Assembly (NCBI GenBank): GCA_001557505.1 | Contig: LSAX01000009.1 | Span: 1,426,001 to 1,490,000 of the forward strand | Source: Reticulascus tulasneorum | Lineage: Eukaryota > Ascomycota > Sordariomycetes > Glomerellales > Reticulascaceae | Direction: 5' to 3' | DNA length: 64,000 nt | Part shown: positions 13,640 to 24,965 of the stretch, one piece after another | How the letters are laid out: the number at the start of each line of letters is the position of its first letter | Numbering within the stretch: position 1 is the stretch's first letter | The notes under the pieces: model-generated | Database searches by the model: none | The model's input: only the letters and a program-made list of their open reading frames with translations | What the model was told of the DNA's origin: nothing | Program-made: the position numbers and the translations under genes

Positions 13640-14574
13640 GGTGGGGTATGGATTACAGGAAGCAAAAAGGCAGGGAGGGAAGATGATGATGGGTTTTCCC
13701 GAGGAAGGATAGCGAAGCGAAACGAAACCCGGGTTCGGGATTGTAAAGGGAAGTTTCTAATATAGCTCTTGCGCTCCGGGTTGGGGGGAGATATTACACT
13801 TAGGTATGGGGTTTACAGGTTGTAGGCGGTCGATCTACCTAAGTATTTACTGAAACTCAGGCCCTCTCCCCTGCCAACTGCGCATAAAGCTGCGCCTCGT
13901 GGCTCACCCCACTTCGACTTTACTCAAGTTGGGAAGGAAGTCGCGGGCACAAGGCGTGCAAAGCCACTGGGCGGAGGATGGTCACGTGATGGGTCATGCC
14001 GCTGATTCAGCCTTTTGAAGTTCATCCCTTGAACACACATCCCCAAAGTCCCTCCCTTACTCAGGTTACAACGGCGCCGGTCCACACATGTAATTAATGC
14101 CCAGCTCCTTATTACCGGAAGAGAACGACTTCAGCTTCCTGAAAGACAGCTCTCGGCAGGCAAATGGCACTGGGCAGGACGCGATCACCATTCTTTGTTT
14201 GAAATGTTACCCTTCCGTTTCTTTCTAGTACAATTTTCATACGTACAGCTCACAGAGCAAAGACAGCCGGCGGGAAGCACATATTCCCCAATACCACCAC
14301 TCGCAACTGTAATCATGCGTGTCTCTTCCCATCCAACCCCTTAGCCCGGATTACCTACTCCAATAAAAAGCAATCAAGAAATATTAAACAGTGAAAAAAC
14401 ACCCCAGAAGGAATCAGGAGCAGATTCAATCCATCCCCAGAGAGCACAGGCAAAAGACACATGATCTTGCGACCATGAAACTCCCGGCCCAAGAGAATCA
14501 TCATAGATCATGCCCTCCGTTTCTTCGTGGTTGCTTCATATCCATGCCGGTCATGCCATATCATGAGAAGGGGC
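13640..14574. other. Intergenic: coronin promoter and BUD4 3' flank
   Basis: About 930 bases with no coding signal. It should contain the promoter and 5' leader of coronin (right after 13,640) and the 3' untranslated region of the BUD4-like gene. No distinctive motif was recognised apart from short AGGTA/ACCTA-type repeats around 13,800-13,850. Confidence 0.6.
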
Positions 14575-17500
14575 TTAGTTGTACATACTCTTTGTTCGTG
14601 AGTGCACTCTGCGGCCTTCGGCTCGTCGTCGCATGGCTTCTTCCCGCTTAAGGATCAGCTCGCACCACTTGCCGCCCCGAGAGCGTGGGCCGTCATCACC
14701 CGAGCCGCTGTCCCCGCGGCCAATGACTTCGGTAAGGACCTTCAGCCAGCCCTCTTTGTCTTCGGCTGTGTCGGCATAAAAGTCGATGACCTCGCCATTG
14801 TTGAATCGGATACGGAATCCTTCCTCAACGAACATGTAGCCTTCTTCTTCTTCGGCAAATGCTGACCTTCGCCGCCTGCCGCCTTTGCCGGTCGTCTCCT
14901 TCTCAGTCAGGGCACGGCGGTCGTCGATCATCCGTTTGGCATTTGCCAAGTTGATTGTTGCGCGTGGCTGGCGAGTCGCCTCGTGATATGCAGTGAGTTT
15001 CATGCCAATAAGCTTGAAGTAACGACGACGCCAGTACTATAAAAAATGTTAGTATGCTTTACGGAACGGTTGAGTCGATGGAACAAAAACTTACTGGGCA
15101 GTCACCACCCTGTTGGCTCAAGTGGCCTTCCCAGTTTCTTGATAGGCGCTCCTCAGCAGCCTTCAGCTCCCGGATGCACGAGTTCATGCTCTTTGGCATA
15201 TCATCATCCGTCGCACCCTTAGGACGAGGGACGAAGAGCAGCTGGAGCTCAAGCTTTCCGATCTTGTAAGGGGCTCGCCTGACGACGGCAGTGTTGCCAC
15301 GCTTGCTCTTTACGCTGGAAGCGAACCCGGCTTCTTCGGTGGCCCACTCGTTGAAGCAAGCAACATCGACCAGATATGGGCGACCGAAGCACCGAGACTC
15401 GTGTTCCTTAAGGCACACATAAGAGCGTGCAAAGCTACCATCATCAGCAGCCAGAGGAGAGAGCAGGTCCCAGGCAGTTGGCGCAGCGTTCATCAGTCTC
15501 GCTTGCGCTTCTCGGTGTTGTGCTGCGAGTCTCTCCTCCTCCTCGCGATGTCGCATCTCTAGCTCCTTCCGCTTCTTGGGCGACGCAAATACTCTGCTGA
15601 AGGTTGATGTCTTTGGTTTGCTGGCCTTTGAAGGCGACTGAAGGATTTTCTTCGGCTCTGGTTTCTCCAGTTTGACGTTTAGCGTCAGTTGGAACTCAAG
15701 ATCATTCGGCACCACGAGTTCAAATTCTTGACCAATTGGTGCGTTTCGAGCCATCTCGAGCCAAGCAGTGGTGACGCAGTGCACACCGTTGTCGAGTGTC
15801 AAGCTGAACCAAGTGCGCTCGGCTATATTTTGTCAGTATCATTCACAAGACAGTAGTGCGACATAGTGTGACTTACTCTTTGGAATGGGGAGATCGAGAT
15901 CTTTAACTCCCATGACCTTCACGAAGAGCCTGCCTCTCTCGCCGCTCTCTGTCGCTAATTCGGGATTTAAGTCTCCTTCTTCTGCCAGCGAATTCAGGGC
16001 TACGGCATTGCTTTCCTGACCCGGCATTGGTGGTACCGGCCCACTCATACCTGGCCGCTTTCTGGTGCTCTTCTGTCTCATCTTGCCGTTCCATGGCTCC
16101 ACAGTCCAAGATTGTGGCCGATCCATCTTGACAGGAGAGTTTCCGGCGGATCGGGTTCTCCAGCTGTCGTCTGATTCCTTGTCACTCGCAGCAACAAGTT
16201 TCGTATTCTGGCGCATGAGGTAACCGCGCTGAGTACGTGAAGTAATGTTAGCATTCCGAGGCTCTGTTTCTGCAGATACTTCTTCTTTATGTGCAGACGC
16301 TTGTCTACTTGGGGCTCGGCGGGCAGTCGGAGCTGCTGGGAGTGAAGGGAGATTAATAGTAACCTTTTGTGCCTCAATAACCCTCTCAAAATCTTGATCA
16401 AGACTGAGGCCCAAGTCAAGATCCAACGTCAGGCTTCGCTTCTTGAAGCTGGGGTGTCGTTCGATGAAATCGTCGCCGCTGCTTGCAAACTCCGCGTCCA
16501 TATCTCGAGAGATCCTGTTGCGGTGGCGTTCAGGAATCGGCGGTACGCCAGGGATATCTCGGCTCACAATGCGCCGTGCCTCCCGCATGGCCATCAAATC
16601 AGATGGAGTTGCAGATGGGCGAGTCTTCAGCTTCGAGCCCGATGCCTTGATTGTCGCGATCTGCTCTGGAATTGCTGGGGAATCTCTGGCTTCAGACTCT
16701 TCGGGCATCGGATGGTGAATCACCGAATCTGGCGTGCCAGGGTCACTGTACGGGTCTTCTTCCAATTCACCCCAGCCACTACCATCATACTCAGGCTTCG
16801 ACATCACTTGCTCTGGTGTGTATGGTCGTTGTAGATAAGCGTGAGCGTCCGTCATCTTTGGAGGAGGTTCCAAATCGACCATGCGATCGTTCTTCTCAGG
16901 TTTGGGTAGCATATACGATTGGAATCCTTTGGCGAAATCGCCGTTCACGCTATCATTGTCTATATCGGGAAGCTTGGAGCCCATGTTTGTCACAGTATCC
17001 AGAGAGTTACCTTCCTGTGAAGGGCTGCTGGCTCGAGGTGTGGTGATTTCTTCTTCGGCATGTTGTTTTGCCTTCTGTGCATGATCACCATCGGAATAAT
17101 GGCTTTCGGAGTCATCATCATGATCATCTGACTGAGAGTCTGATCGGTTGTATAAATCCGTGATGGAGTCGACGTCACCCTCTCCGTCATTGTAGTCCCG
17201 GCGGACGATGACGCTGCCCTCATCGTCATCATCATCCTCAGGGTTCTCATCAAGGATTGAGTCTTCTGTGGACGGAATTGGTACGTCTGGATCAAGTGGG
17301 AGGTGACGTTCCGGGCTCGAACTGGGAGCTGGAGATGAGAATTGGTAGCCAGACTCTCTAGAATCAAACGTCTGGTTTCCGTTAACGCGGCGAAGGATAG
17401 ACTCCCGGGAAATTCGAGGAGGCAGCTGATACTCTCCAATGCCAGATATATCTGCGACTGTATCATCTTCTTCCTCAGCCTCAAGCGTGCTTGAGTTGGC

Positions 17501-19062
17501 TGATTCCGGCTCGGGTGTAGGGCTGCCAAGTCTGTCACGAGGGCCGCCGCGGCGCATGCGACGTTCTCGTTGTTGTTCGGCTGCACTTTTCCCGTCATCA
17601 GAGAGCATCATCAGCTTGAGTCTCTCCTCCAGAGACATTTTGCCGTTTCCAATATTCTGGATTTCCGACTTGCTTGTCGCAGCTGGCGGGGGCGAAGGCA
17701 AACTCCTATGGGCGCCAAGCATCCTCTCAGCAGTGGCAGACAAGCCTGGAGACGAGCGCGAATCGCTCCTGCCAAGCTGGCCCATACCGGGGAGGGGTGG
17801 TAGTGGGCGATGGTCGGAATTTGAGGAGTCAGTCCGCGAGTGCTGTGGTCTGGCATCTGCACCCTGAGCGGGGCGAGCTTCCGGCATTGGGCTGGCGTCA
17901 AATGGATCCTCTTCATGATGACCGGTTTGTCTCCAATCATCAGGACCTACGACGGGAGTTTTATCTGTATCCTCCAGGGAAGCGTCAAAGCTATCGTCCC
18001 CACCTAGCTCGCCCAGGTGAAAGGGTTCGTCATCGTCCTCATCTTCGTCGACAGACTCGTAGCTTCCTTCCCGCGAGTTTGTCCCTACAGAAGACAGATC
18101 CGGAGTGGCCATCTCATATTCCTTGATTTGCGGCGGGGCAGCGTCGAAGGTTACGCTCTTTGCATGTCGATGAAGTGATTTGCCACTAGGAAGTTCGCAC
18201 TCATCGACGGACGAATCGCCAGACCAAGCTCCAGTTTCAGCATCGAAGCTTCCCTTGAACTTGGTCGTAGACAGGGATGATTTGATTGGAGATACTCGGT
18301 CCTTACTGGGAGTTCGAGGAGGGTTCGGTGCGGTCGGCGACATTGGGTCATAAACCTGCTTCGAAGGACTGTAGAGAGGAATATGCGTTTTGCTCTCATT
18401 TCGGTGATGGCCCAGGCCTTTGCGCACGGAATCGGACCGAAGTCCACTCATGCCAGTTCCCTCATAGGCATTTCCCTGAACCTTAGAAAGAGGACGCTCG
18501 ATTTGTGGAACTCGGGTCGGGTCGTATTCTTGCTTCTGCTCAAGTGCGAGGATATTGCTGTTCTTGACGCGCGATGCTCTTTGGAGACGCTCAATTGACG
18601 AGCGGCGAGTTGGTGACGGTGATCCAGATCGGCCGCCATACAAGCTATTCTCGGAATTCATGGAAGCCATGGAATTCAGGTTGCGGTTCTGCCAGAAGAG
18701 CCGCGGTGACGTGGTGGTTTCAGGTGGCGACGACTGGAATGGGGAGGAGTCGGTCTTGACGTTCATTTTCTGCGCGGCACCAGTCAGAGACGCAACATTC
18801 GATCGCGAGTGTCTGAGACACTGGTACTAACCTTCGTTCCATGGTTCTGATTCCAGCTGGGCGAGTTCCTTCTCATCTCGGTAGGAGAGAGCTCGGAAAG
18901 GGGGCGAGGTATTCCGCTCGCCATTTTTGCAGGTGACGAGGCGGGATTGTTCTTTGAAATACGCAGCGGATGTACCTAAGAGAGCGAGTTTGTTAGGAGG
19001 TTGTTGTTGGGCAGGAGAGGAATTGCATCGCAAGCAAGCAAACGTACCGACTCAGATGCCAT
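14575..19062 (-). CDS. BUD4: BUD4/anillin-like septation protein with C-terminal PH domain
   Basis: A septin-associated scaffold of the bud neck or septum; filamentous-fungal BUD4 proteins organise the contractile ring with the RHO4/BUD3 module. Exons: 19062-19048, 18975-18832, 18769-15877, 15822-15095, 15036-14575; 1413 residues. The first exon is only five codons (MASES). It splices in frame to VHPLRISKNNPASSPAK and then MASGIPRPLSELSP, so either ATG 19062 or the internal ATG at 18924 could initiate; the longer form is preferred because the frame stays open through a well-formed intron (18976-19047). The long middle is disordered, Ser/Pro/acidic. An anillin-homology/C2-like block starts near residue 1000 (GRLFVKVMGVKDLDLPIPK), and the PH domain spans about 1248-1385 (DCPYWRRRYFKLIGMKL ... 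FYADTAEDKEGWLKVL). Length and order match the family. Confidence 0.9.
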
Positions 19063-20284
19063 GCTGAGCTCTAATTTCTATGCCAGAGCAAGTGTTGCCG
19101 CCTGCTGCATCTGACCAGATGATGACCTCTTTGCGATCAATAGACACAAGGGAAAAAAGTGACAAGAGCGCTGTCGTTCTGTGTCTGGAATGCAGACGAT
19201 AGACTACCTAGGTGGAAAGAATGTTTGATGGCCGGCGTCCAGGCTGGATAGTGCTGGGAAGTGCCAATATGCTGCTAAACAAGTGAGGCAGAGACACTCG
19301 GACGGAGGGCAAGACAGGATATGTCGCTATACCGAGCGTGATATTAGCGACGTTCCTGGCGAGTGATGAGCAGGAGGGATGGAGAGGGTTGCGTGCGGAG
19401 GTTGAGTGTTGTTTAAGGGCAGAAGTCTTGGGGGACGTGGTGCTGTGCTGTGCCGGAGAAACTTGATTGGTGCGCAGCGGGCCAGACGTAAACAAACAAG
19501 GAAAGGAGCTCGGTTTTGTGCGCGTTGCTCCTGGAAACGGGGCCGACAGGGGGGTAAGCTGCAGCTGCCCACTAATTCTGTGACACTCTAGTAGCGAACG
19601 ATCTGCCCCCCCTCCCCCCGAGAGCCGCCCAGTTCCCCCTAAAAACAGCCCACTGCACTACTAAACTGTATTCTACCCCTCTTTGCAGCGTTTGCTCTCC
19701 CCCCAGCTCCAAAGGACGGGCCTAGAAAAGCAAGCATCCGTGACGAAAAGCATGGAATCGGTCAATTGTTGTGGCCTGATCCCGGTTCGGCGGTATCAGC
19801 CAACATCAAGATTTTTCTTCATTCTGCGCGTCTGATTTCGTGTATCAGACGATCTGTGTGGTGGTGTGGTGATGCCTTCGCAGAATAGTCACCAAGTCGT
19901 GTAAGAGCGATGAAGTAGAAGCATTGGGTCGTGACGTTCAGTCTCTTCTAATTTCATGTCCCTCCACCACTAAGAACCAGTGCTCTTCACATGATAATAA
20001 GTGCCTATGAAGCTAGGTCTGCAACCCGAGTTTGCTCCAACTCGTCCTCGATCGCGTCCTTCAAGCTAGGGGGCCTTAGCGCCGTATTTGAGTTCCAAGC
20101 CCTGTCAGAGACTCGTATTCCCCGAATCCGTCGGAAAGCCTCTGCAAAGCTAGCGACCAGCCAAACATCAGGGCACGCTTCATGTCCCACCATCGTCGAT
20201 GCGAGGATTGTTTTGACTCTGGAAGTGGTCACCCGTGATGGTGCGCAACGGGAACACTGAAAAGACGCAACATAGCACAACATC
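19063..20284. other. Intergenic: BUD4 upstream region
   Basis: About 1.2 kb between the BUD4 start and the HIS6 stop, both on the minus strand. Open frames around 19,208-19,572 look like chance frames in a C/T-rich minus-strand leader. A C-run cluster at about 19,605-19,640 (G-rich on the minus strand) is the only compositional feature. Confidence 0.55.
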
Positions 20285-21196
20285 TTATGTTGGCTGCTGA
20301 TTCTTGTTCCACTGCACGCAGTCATCTAGTTTGACGCCACTGCCACCGAAGCAATCCAACGCGCTCCCAATGGTCAAGTCGACCGTGCCGTTGCTAAGTC
20401 TCTTTACCGTGTCCAGGTCCTCGAGATGTCTGCCGCCACCGGCATAGGTAACTGGAATTGTACACCACTCAGCCAGTTTCTCGACCAGCTTCTCGTCGAT
20501 GCCCTTCTGCAAACCTTCATTGTCTGCAGCGTGAATGAGAAATTCTGAGCAGTACGGCTCTAGCTTCTTGATGGACTCTGTTCTACGATTAATGTTCTCG
20601 AGCCTCAGGACTAATAAGACGAAGCCAGGGACTCACCTTCGTTAACTTCCATGTCTGTAATGGTCTGCCACTTGTTCATGGCAACGAACCAGCTATTCTC
20701 ACCACGTCTCCGACAACTCAGATCAATGACAAGCTTTTGTTTATCGCCGCCCAGAGCCTCCAAGACAGAGTCCAGCCTCTCCTGGGCGAATCGCCCTTCA
20801 GGAAAGAGAAATGAGGTGATGATAACCTACTGGCACATATGTATTAGTCTCTCTCAACCTTCCAAAACGGCCAGTGACCTGCATGGGCCTGTATACCTTC
20901 TCCGCTCCAGCCTCGATCCATTCCTTCGCATTCTTGTCAGTGATACCTCCGCCAACCTGAAGACCGTTGGGCCATGTTTTGAGAGATTCTCGTGCTGCAG
21001 CATCGTTTCCGCCGCCGAGCATTATGACATGCGCGCCATCGAGTGCATTGTCCTTATAAAGCTGGGCAAAGTGAGAAGGGGGATGTGGCGAGACATAATT
21101 CGTCTGCAGCCCGGTTGTAGCACTGTCAAGCGTTCCCCCTACGATCTGCTTCACTTGGCCGGCGTGCAAGTCTATACATGGCCGGAATCGTGTCAT
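20285..21196 (-). CDS. HIS6: ProFAR isomerase (fourth step of histidine biosynthesis)
   Basis: 1-(5-phosphoribosyl)-5-[(5-phosphoribosylamino)methylideneamino]imidazole-4-carboxamide isomerase, the Amadori rearrangement before the HIS7 synthase. Three exons (21196-20897, 20826-20637, 20577-20285) give 260 residues, essentially the length of yeast His6. The start [20 protein letters not shown] is the family signature and holds the catalytic Asp of CIDLHAG. Exon 1 carries VIMLGGGND and LQVGGGIT, the phosphate-binding half-barrel motifs; exon 3 carries the second half ([18 protein letters not shown]). Introns are 70 and 59 nt. No TGACTCA-type general-control site was noticed in the 500 bases upstream. 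Identification is secure. Confidence 0.97.
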
Positions 21197-21708
21197 CTTG
21201 CCTCTTGACTGCGAAGATTTGGCTGGTAGGAGAGATATTGAGAGACTTGGTTCGTCAACTTAGTTTCTCGGGGATCAGTGGGGCAGCCCCGCTACTGGCA
21301 TAAATGGCAACTTCGTGAGCCGAACCGTTCCTCCAATATCGGGAACTCCCAGCGTACCATGGGCCGAGAAGGCAGAGAGAACTCTAGAGCAAGCAGATCG
21401 ATTTACCATCTACCGTTGTTGAAAGAGCGGGATTTGTCACCGAGTATCTTCATATACCACAGATCTGCCCCGTTTATCATGATCCCAAAAAGTTAAAGTG
21501 ATGAATAGGTGCTCAAAGTTACTGCTAAGCTATAATCAGGAGGTCTTATCTCTCAAAACTCAAATAGGTACGTATGAAATAAAAGCAGGGCCATTTCGAT
21601 TCCGCAAACAGTCGTACAAGAAACATAACGATACTATAGCAACAAATCTGCCCATTCAGCCCACCATCTCGTCAAACACGCAGATGTGCATCTTTACCTG
21701 CGGACACG
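21197..21708. other. Intergenic: HIS6 promoter and HET-gene 3' flank
   Basis: About 510 bases. It must hold the HIS6 promoter and leader next to 21,196 and the 3' end of the HET-domain gene. No coding sequence or strong motif seen. Confidence 0.6.
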
Positions 21709-23952
21709 CTACCCGAGCAAGATGTCCACCCTGTCCTTCGCCAGGACCTCCCAAGCCCTCTCCACAATATGTCCCAGGCCCCTCCTGTACGCAATATTCC
21801 CTACCCTCTCAATCCAGAGGACGTTCACGAAATCCACAATCTCATCTTTGTCCATGTTGTCTTTGAAGAACTCCATGTCGAAAACGTGCGAGCCGCCGCG
21901 CTCGCTCCCGCTCGAGATCGCCACGAACTCCAGCTTCTCGTCCCCATCGTAGTTCGAGCCCTGTATGCCCAGCCAGGAATCATGCGCCCAGAAGTGTCCC
22001 ACCCATCGGCCGGATGGGCTCCAAATATTGGCGGATGCGAGAGGAGGGGTGGTGGGACCCTTTGAGGCGGCTGGTTTGAGGGCGTGGAAATCCGTCTCGA
22101 AGAAGGCGTGGCTGGTGTTGAAGGAGAGGAGCGTGCCCGGGTATCCGAAGTCCAAGATAGGTGTCTCTTGCGAGTTGTCAGGAGTTGAGGCGACGGGGAT
22201 GGGGTATTTGAACGTCGTGAGGTCGTCGCTGATGTGCTTGAATGAGCTTCCGGTTCTGGACCAGCCGGGCGGGAGGGGTGCGGTCCTCCTATGCCGGCGG
22301 TCGCGGTACTCGAGACCATTGTTTGCCATCGGTGCGGTTGTTGCCCGGTCTGTGAGATGGTAGGTCACCATCGATCTCAGTCTGAACGCATTTGGCGATT
22401 TGAATCTTCGAGCTGGCTGGCCGCGTTTTCCAGATCGAGAGTCCTCCACGTAGTCAGCCGCCGCACGCCACAGTGTGAGGTCGGCAGGGACCCCATCATA
22501 GAACCAACCCATCCATGACCAGGAAGGTATGGGATTCAGCCCCGTGCTTGGCTGCTGCATTTGCCGCCTCCTGATCGACGATTGCGGGCGCCAGAGCAGC
22601 GCAATGTCGAGGAACATGACGGGCATGCCAAAGATGAAGCCTCCCGCGAACGACTTGGACAAGACGGTCGTGATGCCCAGGAATGCATTCGTCGTGTCCT
22701 GGACATACGTCAACTTCCGTGCGCTGTAGTCCATCGCTATCCGTGCATATTCGTCCACATCAGGCCACGGGCTATGTTGAAAGCCGTAAGCCGCCTGCGA
22801 AACCCGATTCGTGCACTGATGCCGCGAGCCGCGCAAGAGCTTGAGCTTGCTTGTTGGCCCTGAGCCTTGCCACAAATCGCAATGGCATTCCCAGGTGATG
22901 GTGTCAGTAAACACGAACAAAGTCCGACGGGAGTACAAAAGCTCTTGCAACGTCCACGCCCGGGTGTTCCACCTTGAATTCAGCAACAAATCCTCATGCT
23001 TCTTCGCGCTCGTCTTCGGCCCCTTGCGTAGCAATCCCACCAGCCCCGTATTGGCATCCCCTGAAGCTGCAACGATGGTCAGATACGCATTGGCATAGAT
23101 GTACGCCATATGGCGAATGTGTGCCTCCTTTTCCGCTTCATCGTCCTGGACGATACAGAACCGATCGACCCAAAGGTATCGAATACCCAATTTCCGACTC
23201 ACCGACATGGCATCGGCTACCGTCTGCGGAATTTCGGCATCGTCCATACTTGCCGTTAGCATATCAAGGTTTCCCCGTACTGTCTGTGTCGGACGCCTCC
23301 TGCTACCGGCAGGAGTAAGCGGTGCCCGTTCCCAGACGTAGCTGAGCGCGATATAGCGGTCCGCGGCCTTGGCGCGTACGAGACAGCGCTCTACGGAGTC
23401 GATGAGCCATATAGGCCGCCAGGTGGCGATGTCCGACGACGATGACGAACCGCTGCAGTGGTCACCGTGCTCGACATTGCAGGTATCCAGCCATTCGCGC
23501 ACTTTGGCGACCGGGTTGGGTTTGCTGGAGGACGAGGAGCGCCGGCTTACAGATGCGACTGCTTCCTTCGGGTCTTTGCGCGCCGAGTTCCAGGTGCTGA
23601 TGAGGCGTTCTGTGATGCTCTGTCTTTTTGATGGCGGACTTTGTCTATCAGCAGGGCTGCGCCGTCGTCTTGGAGGAGGAGGGCTTTGCCTCTCTGGGCT
23701 GCGCTGTCTTGGGGGAGGAGGACTTTGCCTCTCAGGGCTGCGCCGTCGTCTTGGAGGAGGAGGGCTTTGCCTCTCAGGGCTACGCCGTCGTCTTGGAGGA
23801 GGACTTTGCTCCTCAGGGCTGCGCTGCCTTGGAGGAGGAGAATCTCGCCTCTCAGGGCTGCCACGTCGTGGGGGAGGAGAACTTTGTCTGTCCGGACTGC
23901 GACGTCGTCGTCGGGGTGGTGGACTACGGGAATCGTGATCCACTTCTGGCAT
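21709..23952 (-). CDS. HET-domain (heterokaryon-incompatibility type) protein with RS/SP-repeat N-terminus
   Basis: Intronless frame of 747 residues. Residues about 8-112 are tandem Ser-Pro-Pro-Pro-Arg / Arg-Ser-Pro-Glu-Arg-Gln units. A WLDTCNVEHGDHC motif (154-166), typical just before HET domains, follows. The HET domain covers roughly 200-350: RYIALSYVWE, then LWVDRFCIVQDDEAEKE and YANAYLTIVAASGD. The C-terminal part resembles the conserved tail of this family (NTRAWTLQELLYSRRTLFVF, later SWSWMGWFYDG). HET domains trigger growth arrest or cell death in vegetative incompatibility when activated by partner domains. No NACHT, WD40 or ankyrin module is present, so any sensing role would fall on the C-terminal region or the repeats. 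Function beyond HET-family membership is inference. Start chosen as the first Met before the repeats; no competing Met lies before residue 240. Confidence 0.88.
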   Translation of the reverse strand: MPEVDHDSRSPPPRRRRRSPDRQSSPPPRRGSPERRDSPPPRQRSPEEQSPPPRRRRSPERQSPPPPRRRRSPERQSPPPPRQRSPERQSPPPPRRRRSPADRQSPPSKRQSITERLISTWNSARKDPKEAVASVSRRSSSSSKPNPVAKVREWLDTCNVEHGDHCSGSSSSSDIATWRPIWLIDSVERCLVRAKAADRYIALSYVWERAPLTPAGSRRRPTQTVRGNLDMLTASMDDAEIPQTVADAMSVSRKLGIRYLWVDRFCIVQDDEAEKEAHIRHMAYIYANAYLTIVAASGDANTGLVGLLRKGPKTSAKKHEDLLLNSRWNTRAWTLQELLYSRRTLFVFTDTITWECHCDLWQGSGPTSKLKLLRGSRHQCTNRVSQAAYGFQHSPWPDVDEYARIAMDYSARKLTYVQDTTNAFLGITTVLSKSFAGGFIFGMPVMFLDIALLWRPQSSIRRRQMQQPSTGLNPIPSWSWMGWFYDGVPADLTLWRAAADYVEDSRSGKRGQPARRFKSPNAFRLRSMVTYHLTDRATTAPMANNGLEYRDRRHRRTAPLPPGWSRTGSSFKHISDDLTTFKYPIPVASTPDNSQETPILDFGYPGTLLSFNTSHAFFETDFHALKPAASKGPTTPPLASANIWSPSGRWVGHFWAHDSWLGIQGSNYDGDEKLEFVAISSGSERGGSHVFDMEFFKDNMDKDEIVDFVNVLWIERVGNIAYRRGLGHIVERAWEVLAKDRVDILLG
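23617..23931 (-). repeat. Tandem repeat encoding RS/SP-rich units in the HET protein
   Basis: About 315 bases made of imperfect units of roughly 30-55 bases, each encoding an RRRRSPERQSPPPP-like peptide. Seven to nine units are readable. All frames stay open because the unit has no stop and no C-poor segment, which explains the overlapping plus-strand Gly/Leu-rich shadow frames. Such arrays are prone to copy-number change. Confidence 0.85.
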
Positions 23953-24965
23953 TGCTGCGATGCGATCCCGCTTTGCCGGCTTATCAGTTCTCTTGGATCA
24001 CACTTGTGATGGCGGTTGGCCGGCCGGTCCAAAAACACATTTGCAGTGCTGAGACGGTCTGCGCATTCATTTGGAGGATTTAAAAAAAAAAACCGATGGG
24101 TTTGCGAAAGCGTCTAATGATTCCGATTGAGGTTACAACGGCAATTAGCGACGCGCAACAAGCATCATCGTTGCGAGAGATGGGAAGCGCCGCACTGCCA
24201 CCTCAGCGCTTTAGCCAACCTGAGCCAATTCCCAACCCCCTCTATTTCACAATTGAAGCTGTCGTGATTGGTTTCATTTTAAACCAGCCACTCCGTTGGA
24301 TATGATGAGACTGCACTTTTGTTCCGATTTAAAATGTACCAGAGAGCTTCCAAAGACTGTTTCATCGACCGAAACTTAATATGGATCTCGGAATAAATGT
24401 GGCGTGCCTACGTAACATGTGTGAGCGACATCACCCGAACCAAGTTCATACATATCAAGATCTTCGACCTCCTAGTCGTGATAACCTATTGTAGCCATTT
24501 CTCATATTGACATCTATTAAAGTACACTTCTTGCTAGTCCTGACAGAATTTGAAGCGCCGTTCCGCTCTCAACGTACCCCGTGGCAGAGTAGTTGCACTC
24601 CGCGGTGGTCCATCCAGACTGGCCGCCACGGCCTGGCCCATGTTATTGGTATTGAGTTAAGCTATTTCGCCGTATTCCTTTATACACGTTGCATGTGAGC
24701 GAGTCCCCTACCGGTACGCCTAGAAATCCTCGCAGGGCAAAAGACAGGTTGCAAAGCCAACAAGTTGCCGAATTGGGTATCGAATCGACGACAAGTTTAC
24801 AACGGCCTGCACCCCTGTCCTCTGCCGTCAAGGCAGAAAAGAACAACTGAATTGCAGAACGTGTCAAAACAAGCCCCTTCGCTGTTTCACTCTGTATTGT
24901 TCTCAATCACCCCGTCACTCCGATGGTGCCTATTCGCTGTCGCTGTGAGCGGCGTTTGACGGTGA
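23953..24965. other. Intergenic: HET-gene promoter and SNF2 3' flank
   Basis: About 1 kb without coding signal, becoming A/T-richer between 24,290 and 24,530. It should contain the HET-gene promoter (from 23,953 upward) and the 3' untranslated region of the remodeller gene. Confidence 0.55.
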
